This document shows positions 55,016 to 60,237 of a stretch of DNA of 60,237 nt, piece by piece. A model generated the notes under the pieces. It was not told where the DNA came from. It searched no databases and saw nothing but the letters and a program-made list of their open reading frames with translations. A program made the position numbers and the translations under genes. Origin of the DNA: Pandoraea terrae (GTDB lineage: Bacteria > Pseudomonadota > Gammaproteobacteria > Burkholderiales > Burkholderiaceae); assembly GCF_902459695.1 (NCBI RefSeq), contig NZ_CABPRZ010000033.1:1-60237 (forward strand), written 5' to 3'. How positions within the stretch are numbered: position 1 is the first letter of the stretch; the number at the start of each line of letters is the position of its first letter.

Positions 55016-55612
55016 ATGGAAGACCTGAATCGCGCCCTGTTCCTGTTGCTGAATGCACCCGGGCATCCAAATGCCCTGATGCTCGCAATCGCCAGGATTT
55101 TCGCCGAGTACGTCATATGGGCGATCCCGGCCATCATCGGTATCGGATGGTTGCGAAGTGGCGAACGCACACGCAAGGTCCTGCTGGCGGCAACCGTTTC
55201 AGGATTGGCGGCGTTGCTGATCAACCAGATCATCGGTTTGATGTGGCAGCACCCGCGCCCCTTCATGGTGGGCGTGGGGCATACCTTCATCGCGCACGCC
55301 GCGGATTCATCCTTTCCCAGCGACCACCTGACCCTGTGGTGGGCGGTCGCATTCACCTTCCTGATGCACCGTGGCCAACGCACGACCGGCCTCGCACTGG
55401 CCCTGCTGGGACTGCCCGTTGCGTGGGCGCGCATCTACCTTGGGGTCCACTTCCCCCTCGACATGGCGGGCGCGGCTGCCGTCTCGGCGCTGAGCGCATC
55501 GCTGGTGTTTCGTAGTGCCCACGTGGTCATTGAACCGCCTTACCGCATCGCCATCCGGATTCACCAACGGCTCTTTCGCCGAATGATTCAATGCGGGCTG
55601 GTACGCCCCTAG
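55016..55612 (+). CDS. PAP2-family membrane phosphatase (BcrC/undecaprenyl-diphosphatase-like)
   Basis: A 198-residue membrane protein with about five hydrophobic segments. The PAP2 catalytic motifs appear in order: QHPRPFM, SSFPSDHLTLWW (SxxH) and ARIYLGVHFPLDMAGA (R-x5-H-x3-D). That fits undecaprenyl-pyrophosphate phosphatase of the BcrC type, which recycles the lipid carrier of cell-wall synthesis, though lipid phosphatases in general share these motifs. CGGAGAACCT before the ATG is a good ribosome binding site. It is followed 96 nt later by a COG4705 membrane gene. Confidence 0.85.
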   Translation: MEDLNRALFLLLNAPGHPNALMLAIARIFAEYVIWAIPAIIGIGWLRSGERTRKVLLAATVSGLAALLINQIIGLMWQHPRPFMVGVGHTFIAHAADSSFPSDHLTLWWAVAFTFLMHRGQRTTGLALALLGLPVAWARIYLGVHFPLDMAGAAAVSALSASLVFRSAHVVIEPPYRIAIRIHQRLFRRMIQCGLVRP

Positions 55613-55708
55613 GGCCTGTTCACGCCAATACCGGACTCGCTATATCTCACCTAAGTTTCGCAGCGCAGACTGCATTCCATTCCCGTCCATCTTCCCTTGG
55701 AGAGCGTA

Positions 55709-56491
55709 ATGAATTCAATATCGGCGCCAGGCACTTCCACGTGGTTGAACAAGGTTCCCGCCGTCACGCTGGGGTTCTGGATCATCAAGATCATGTCGAC
55801 CACGGTCGGCGAAACCGGCGCTGACTTCCTTGCCGTCAACGCCGGGCTCGGCACCGTCATCACGAGCAGCGCGACGGCCGCGTTGCTCGTGCTCGCACTT
55901 CTCGGACAACTGAGCACCCGACGTTACATTCCATGGCTCTACTGGTTGACGGTGGTGTTGGTCAGCGTGGTGGGCACCCAGATCACCGATGCCCTGACAG
56001 ACGGGCTGGGTGTCAGCCTATACCTCAGCACCGCCGCGTTCGCGGCAGCGCTTGCCGCGATATTCGCCCTCTGGTATCGGGCCGAACGCACGCTCTCGAT
56101 CAAGCTGATTGTCACGCGCCGCCGAGAACTGTTCTACTGGGCCGCGATCCTGTGCACGTTTGCCCTGGGTACGGCAGCAGGCGACCTGGCCACGGAAGCC
56201 CTGGGACTGGGATTCCAATGGGGCGTGGTGGTCTTCGGCGGCCTGATCGCGCTGACCGCGTTGGCGCGCCATCTCCGGGCGAACAGCGTTCTGGCCTTCT
56301 GGATCGCGTACATCCTGACGCGCCCGCTCGGGGCGTCACTCGGTGACCTGCTGTCGCAGGCCAGAGACTATGGCGGCCTCGGATTCGGCGCGATGCTTAC
56401 TAGCGCGATCTTCCTTGGCGTCATCGTCGCACTGGTCGCCGTCGCGCAACGAAATTCGAGTCGCACTGCCGTGGCCGTCCCGGCACGATAA
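55709..56491 (+). CDS. COG4705-like membrane protein of unknown function
   Basis: A 260-residue integral membrane protein with about eight hydrophobic segments. A motif recurs internally: [19 protein letters not shown] (residues about 24-42), [20 protein letters not shown] and [19 protein letters not shown], so it probably arose by duplication of a two-segment unit. This is the COG4705 pattern, a family of unknown function. I start at the ATG at 55709, where TTGGAGAGCGTA gives a strong site; a TTG further up is part of that site. It is 46 nt before a small exported protein, possibly its partner. Confidence 0.75.
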   Translation: MNSISAPGTSTWLNKVPAVTLGFWIIKIMSTTVGETGADFLAVNAGLGTVITSSATAALLVLALLGQLSTRRYIPWLYWLTVVLVSVVGTQITDALTDGLGVSLYLSTAAFAAALAAIFALWYRAERTLSIKLIVTRRRELFYWAAILCTFALGTAAGDLATEALGLGFQWGVVVFGGLIALTALARHLRANSVLAFWIAYILTRPLGASLGDLLSQARDYGGLGFGAMLTSAIFLGVIVALVAVAQRNSSRTAVAVPAR

Positions 56492-56537
56492 ATTTTCCGC
56501 CTTGCCAATCCGTCATCCCTTTCAAAAGGAAAACGTC

Positions 56538-56954
56538 ATGCAATCACGCAATCTTGCTCGTTCGCTCGTCGTCGCAATGGTCGCCTTCGCCACGTTCGGC
56601 GCGGGCCACGTCGCGGCCCTCTCGTTCAATGGCATGATCGCCTCCGCCGAGGCCGCGACCCCATCGAAGCTGGGCGATTTGACGCCGTTCCGCACCATCG
56701 CCGTGGATGTGGCGTCCATCGTCGACAAGGGCGATCTGGCCGGCGCCAAGACGCGTATCAAAGACCTGGAAGTCTCCTGGGATTCGGCTGAGGCCGGCCT
56801 CAAGCCGCGCGCGGCGGCCGACTGGCATGTCGTGGACAAAGCCATCGACCGCGCACTGGAAGCATTGCGCGCCGGCACGCCGAAAGCCGCCGACTCCAAG
56901 CAAGCGCTTGCGGATTTGATCAAGACCATTGACCAGATGAGCGCCAAGCGCTGA
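56538..56954 (+). CDS. Small exported protein of unknown function (138 aa)
   Basis: A 138-residue protein. The N-terminus [21 protein letters not shown] is a signal peptide or anchor, followed by a second hydrophobic patch; the rest is helical and basic/Ala-rich ([41 protein letters not shown]). AAAAGGAAAACGTC lies before the ATG. Similar small periplasmic proteins occur, from memory, next to COG4705 genes in other Burkholderiales. No function can be assigned. Confidence 0.6.
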   Translation: MQSRNLARSLVVAMVAFATFGAGHVAALSFNGMIASAEAATPSKLGDLTPFRTIAVDVASIVDKGDLAGAKTRIKDLEVSWDSAEAGLKPRAAADWHVVDKAIDRALEALRAGTPKAADSKQALADLIKTIDQMSAKR

Positions 56955-57026
56955 GGCCGTCGGGCTGCCCGCGCCACGCGTCAGGCAACCGGCGCGGCGG
57001 GCAGCCGCAACCAGGGCCTGTTGCCC

Positions 57027-57971
57027 CTAGTTCGACGTTACCGGCAAGTCCAGCGGCATCACGCCGGGCAAGTCGCAGGCCGCAATGGCCTCGCATACGG
57101 CTTCGATCGCCGGCATGCGGGTAAAGCTCTTGCGCCATGCCAACACGACGCGACGGTCGGGCACCGGCGCCTCGAACGGCACATAGCGCAGCAGTCCGTC
57201 GTGCGACTTCACGTCGGACACCGACGTGCGCGGCAACACCGTAATGCCGACACCGCTGGCCACCATGTGCCGGATCGTTTCCAGCGACGACCCTTCAAAC
57301 GTCTTCTGAATGCCGTCCGCATTCTGCGAGAAACGCATCAGCTCCGGGCACACCCCGAGCACGTGATCGCGGAAGCAATGCCCGCTGCCAAGCAAAAGCA
57401 TCGTTTCCTGCTTCAGGTCGCCGGCATTGATCGACTCACGGTTGGCCCACTGATGGCTGCGCGGCAAGGCGACGACGAACGGTTCGTCGTACAGCGGACG
57501 CACCATCAGCCCGCTCTCGGGGAACGGCAGCGCCATGATCGCCGCGTCGATCTCGCCCTGCTTGAGCAGCTCGATCAGCTTGAGTGTGTAGTTTTCCTGC
57601 AGCATCAACGGCATTTGCGGCGTCGTCTCGATCATCTCCTTGACGAGCGTCGGCAGCAGATACGGTCCGATGGTGTAGATCACGCCAAGACGCAGCGGCC
57701 CTGCGAGAGGATCGCGGCCCTGCTTGGCAATTTCCTTGATGGCGATGGTCTGTTCGAGCACACGCTGCGCCTGCGCCACGATCTGCTCGCCGAGCGGCGT
57801 GACGCTGACTTCCGCCGCGCCCCGCTCGAAGATCTGCACGTTGAGTTCGTCTTCCAGTTTCTTGATGGCGACGGACAACGTAGGCTGGCTGACGAAACAG
57901 GCTTCGGCCGCGCGGCCAAAATGGCGCTCGCGCGCCACGGCCACAATGTACTTGAGTTCCGTGAGGGTCAT
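57027..57971 (-). CDS. oxyR: Peroxide-sensing LysR-type regulator OxyR
   Basis: A 314-residue LysR-type regulator. The N-terminal winged helix is MTLTELKYIVAVARERHFGRAAEACFVSQPTLS and following (cut here: HFGRAAEACFVSQPTLSVAI). The redox pair expected for OxyR is visible: SGHCFRDHVLGVCPEL, with Cys spaced nine residues as in E. coli C199 and C208. I choose the ATG at 57971; the 10 codons upstream are not OxyR-like. It lies just before recG and is convergent with the small exported gene; catalase and glutathione peroxidase in this window are plausible targets. Confidence 0.95.
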   Translation of the reverse strand: MTLTELKYIVAVARERHFGRAAEACFVSQPTLSVAIKKLEDELNVQIFERGAAEVSVTPLGEQIVAQAQRVLEQTIAIKEIAKQGRDPLAGPLRLGVIYTIGPYLLPTLVKEMIETTPQMPLMLQENYTLKLIELLKQGEIDAAIMALPFPESGLMVRPLYDEPFVVALPRSHQWANRESINAGDLKQETMLLLGSGHCFRDHVLGVCPELMRFSQNADGIQKTFEGSSLETIRHMVASGVGITVLPRTSVSDVKSHDGLLRYVPFEAPVPDRRVVLAWRKSFTRMPAIEAVCEAIAACDLPGVMPLDLPVTSN

Positions 57972-58119
57972 CTCGTCTTCACCTGCAAATAGGGTCCGCA
58001 CAGGCCCTAATCAGAAAACCGGTTTCGATAGGTTTTCTCTTTTATAGCACACTTGCGCAGCAAATGCCCGTTTGTTGAGGGTGCACGCGCTTACGGCTTG
58101 CGCTTCACGCCGTCCGCAT

Positions 58120-60237
58120 TTACGCCTTCAGAAAATCCTCGCGCGCGCCCAGCCAGCGCTCGAGATGCGCCGTCACCGCCTGCGGGTGCGCCCGCAGCAA
58201 CGTGTCGGCCGCCTCCTGCGCGCCGGGAATCAGCCAGGCGTCCTCGTTGAGATCGACAAACCTCAGCATCGCCGCGCCCGACTGGCGTGCACCGAGAAAC
58301 TCCCCGGGCCCCCGGATTTCCAGATCGCGGCGCGCAATCACGAAACCGTCGGTGGTCTCGCGCATCGTCTGCAAACGCGCCTTGGCGCCCATCGACAACG
58401 GACTTGCGTATAGCAGCAGGCAAACCGATTCGGCCGAGCCGCGGCCTACGCGGCCGCGCAACTGGTGCAACTGGGCGAGACCGAAACGCTCGGCGTGCTC
58501 GATGACCATCAACGACGCATTGGGTACGTCGACGCCGACTTCGATCACGGTCGTGGCCACCAGCAGATGCGTATCGCCGCGCGTGAAGTCCTCCATGACG
58601 GCGGCCTTCTCCGCAGGCGAGAGCCGTCCGTGCACCAGCCCCACGCGCAACTCCGGCAGCGCCGCCACCAGTTGCGCGTGCGTGTCGACGGCGGTCTGCA
58701 ACTGCAGCGCCTCGCTCTCCTCGATCAGCGGACACACCCAATACACCTGACGGCCGGACAGCGCCGCCGCGCGCACGCGCTCGACGACTTCGTCGCGGCG
58801 CGAATCGCTGACCAGCTTTGTCAGTACCGGGCTTCGGCCGGGCGGCAGTTCATCGATGACGGATACGTCGAGATCGGCGTAATACGTCATCGCGAGCGTG
58901 CGCGGGATCGGCGTTGCACTCATCATCAACTGATGCGGCATCGCATCGCCGCCCGAGCTCTGCATCTTGCTGCGCAGGGCGAGCCGCTGCGCCACGCCGA
59001 AACGGTGCTGTTCGTCGACCACGGCGAGCCCCAGCCGGTCGAAGGCGACGGTGTCCTGGATGATCGCGTGCGTGCCGATGACGAGCTTCGCTTCACCGCT
59101 CGCCACACGCGCCAGCGCCTCGCGTTTTTCCTTCGCCTTCATGCTGCCCGCGAGCCACGCAAGGCCCACGCCGAGCGGCGCCAGCCACGCGGAGAGTTTG
59201 CGCAGATGTTGCTCCGCCAGGATTTCCGTCGGCGCCATGATGGCGGCCTGGTAACCGGCGTCGATGGCCTGCGCAGCCGCCAGCGCGGCGATGATCGTCT
59301 TCCCGCTGCCCACATCGCCCTGCAAGAGTCGCTGCATCGGGTGCGGTGCGCCAAGATCATCACGAATTTCCGTCCAGACGCGCTGTTGTGCGCCCGTCAG
59401 GCGAAACGGCAGCGCCGCCTCGAAGCGCTCGAGCAAGCCCCCGGGCACGCGGGCGCCCAGCGCGGGCGCGGCCAGCCGGCGGCGCGCCGCTTGCGCGCGC
59501 TTGAGCGACAGCTGCTGGGCCAGCAATTCTTCGCACTTGATGCGCAGCCACGCCGGATGACTGCGTTCGGACAGCGCGGTCTCGGAAACATCCGGCGGCG
59601 GCGCGTGCAGCAAGCGCACGGCGGCGGCCAGCGGCGGCAGCGCATGTTCCGGGCCGATGGCCGCCTCGACAAGCCCCGGCGGCAGCAGTTCGGGCAGCGG
59701 CGTGCGATCGATCGCGTTGGCAATGGCGCGCCGCAAATACGCCTGGCTCAGGCCGGCCGCGCTGGGATACACGGGCGTGAGCGCATCGGGCAGCGCCTGA
59801 TCATCCGTCACCACGCGGTAGGACGGGTGCACCATCTCCAGGCCGAAGAATCCGCCGCGTACCTCGCCTCGCGCACGAACTCGCGTGCCGGGCGAGAGCT
59901 GTTTTTGCTGACTGCCGTAAAAATTCAGAAAACGGAGCACCAGTTCGTGGCCGTCGTCCGCGATCTTGACCAGCCATTGCCGGCGCGGGCGATACGCGAC
60001 TTCACTCGACGTCACCGTCCCCTCGACTTGCGCCAACTCGCTCGGCAGGACTTCGCCGATCTTGCGCAGTGTCGTTTCGTCCTCGTAGCGCATCGGCAGA
60101 TGCAGGATCAGATCGATGTCGCGCTTGAGCCCCAGCTTGGCGAGCTTGTCGGCGCTGCCGCGCTTCTGCGCGCCCGACGCAGGCGCCTGCTTCTCGGCGG
60201 GCTTCGCGGCGGGCTTCGCCGGCGGCGCGGCGGGCGG
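58120..60237 (-). CDS. recG: ATP-dependent DNA helicase RecG (5' end outside window)
   Basis: The frame continues to the last base of the window, so the N-terminus is missing. The visible 705 residues include the end of the wedge region (KIGEVLPSELAQVEGTV), Walker A LLQGDVGSGKTIIA, the DEQH box VVDEQHRFGVAQR, MMSATPIPRTLAMTYYADL, and the C-terminal helicase motifs ATTVIEVGVDVPNAS and QLRGRVGRG. RecG unwinds stalled replication forks and Holliday junctions. The extra 48 codons at the window edge start with a Pro/Ala/Lys-rich run, then GLKRDIDLILHLPMRYED, which fits RecG. Gene order oxyR-recG is usual in Burkholderia. Confidence 0.95.
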   Translation of the reverse strand, partial: PPAAPPAKPAAKPAEKQAPASGAQKRGSADKLAKLGLKRDIDLILHLPMRYEDETTLRKIGEVLPSELAQVEGTVTSSEVAYRPRRQWLVKIADDGHELVLRFLNFYGSQQKQLSPGTRVRARGEVRGGFFGLEMVHPSYRVVTDDQALPDALTPVYPSAAGLSQAYLRRAIANAIDRTPLPELLPPGLVEAAIGPEHALPPLAAAVRLLHAPPPDVSETALSERSHPAWLRIKCEELLAQQLSLKRAQAARRRLAAPALGARVPGGLLERFEAALPFRLTGAQQRVWTEIRDDLGAPHPMQRLLQGDVGSGKTIIAALAAAQAIDAGYQAAIMAPTEILAEQHLRKLSAWLAPLGVGLAWLAGSMKAKEKREALARVASGEAKLVIGTHAIIQDTVAFDRLGLAVVDEQHRFGVAQRLALRSKMQSSGGDAMPHQLMMSATPIPRTLAMTYYADLDVSVIDELPPGRSPVLTKLVSDSRRDEVVERVRAAALSGRQVYWVCPLIEESEALQLQTAVDTHAQLVAALPELRVGLVHGRLSPAEKAAVMEDFTRGDTHLLVATTVIEVGVDVPNASLMVIEHAERFGLAQLHQLRGRVGRGSAESVCLLLYASPLSMGAKARLQTMRETTDGFVIARRDLEIRGPGEFLGARQSGAAMLRFVDLNEDAWLIPGAQEAADTLLRAHPQAVTAHLERWLGAREDFLKA

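Overview
This 60.2 kb window is a high-GC, densely coded bacterial chromosome segment. The gene content and order (mutL-miaA-purM-hda-pcnB-folK-dgk-panB; grpE-thioredoxin-dnaK-dnaJ; hemH, hrcA, nadK, recN, glnE; oxyR-recG) are those of a betaproteobacterium of the order Burkholderiales. A Pandoraea- or Burkholderia-like member of the Burkholderiaceae is my inference; no rRNA or other marker gene is present to settle the genus.

Layout: 1-1826 holds the 3' end of mutL and miaA. 1827-5828 is an accessory island between miaA and purM: two ~385-bp copies of a structured repeat in inverted orientation enclose a DUF2515-like gene, a membrane-anchored partner gene, a remnant of a second DUF2515-like gene, and a 93-residue ORFan with a long structured leader. 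5829-12043 is housekeeping (purM, hda, a HAD phosphatase, pcnB, folK, a deoxynucleoside kinase, panB). 12093-16989 has a TctDE-like two-component system divergent from a nitrate/sulfonate/taurine-type ABC importer. 17125-25500 runs mostly leftward: pabBC fusion, dnaJ, dnaK, a thioredoxin-like gene, grpE, hslR, hemH, with two sigma-32-type promoters. 25536-29166 holds a Pro/Gln-repeat DUF6600 protein and hrcA. 29335-41514 holds nadK, recN, glnE, a giant YhdP/AsmA-like protein, a nitrilase and tldD. 41515-43051 is aroG with a textbook attenuator. 43258-49680 has a PduO-type cobalamin adenosyltransferase, two FAD-linked dehydrogenases, a K+ channel lying inside glcD-glcE, and a glutathione peroxidase. 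50028-60237 has yggS-proC, ubiA, a ThiE-like gene, catalase, a PAP2/COG4705 membrane cluster, oxyR and the 3' part of recG.

The two observations I rate highest are: (i) upstream of aroG, a leader peptide with six consecutive Phe/Tyr codons (FYFYFF), followed by mutually exclusive antiterminator and terminator hairpins, which implies ribosome-mediated attenuation of DAHP synthase by Phe and Tyr supply; and (ii) the inverted pair of non-coding repeats around the miaA-purM island, whose main hairpin shows a compensatory base-pair change between copies and whose open frame shows no codon-position bias, so the repeat looks like a structured DNA/RNA element rather than a gene.
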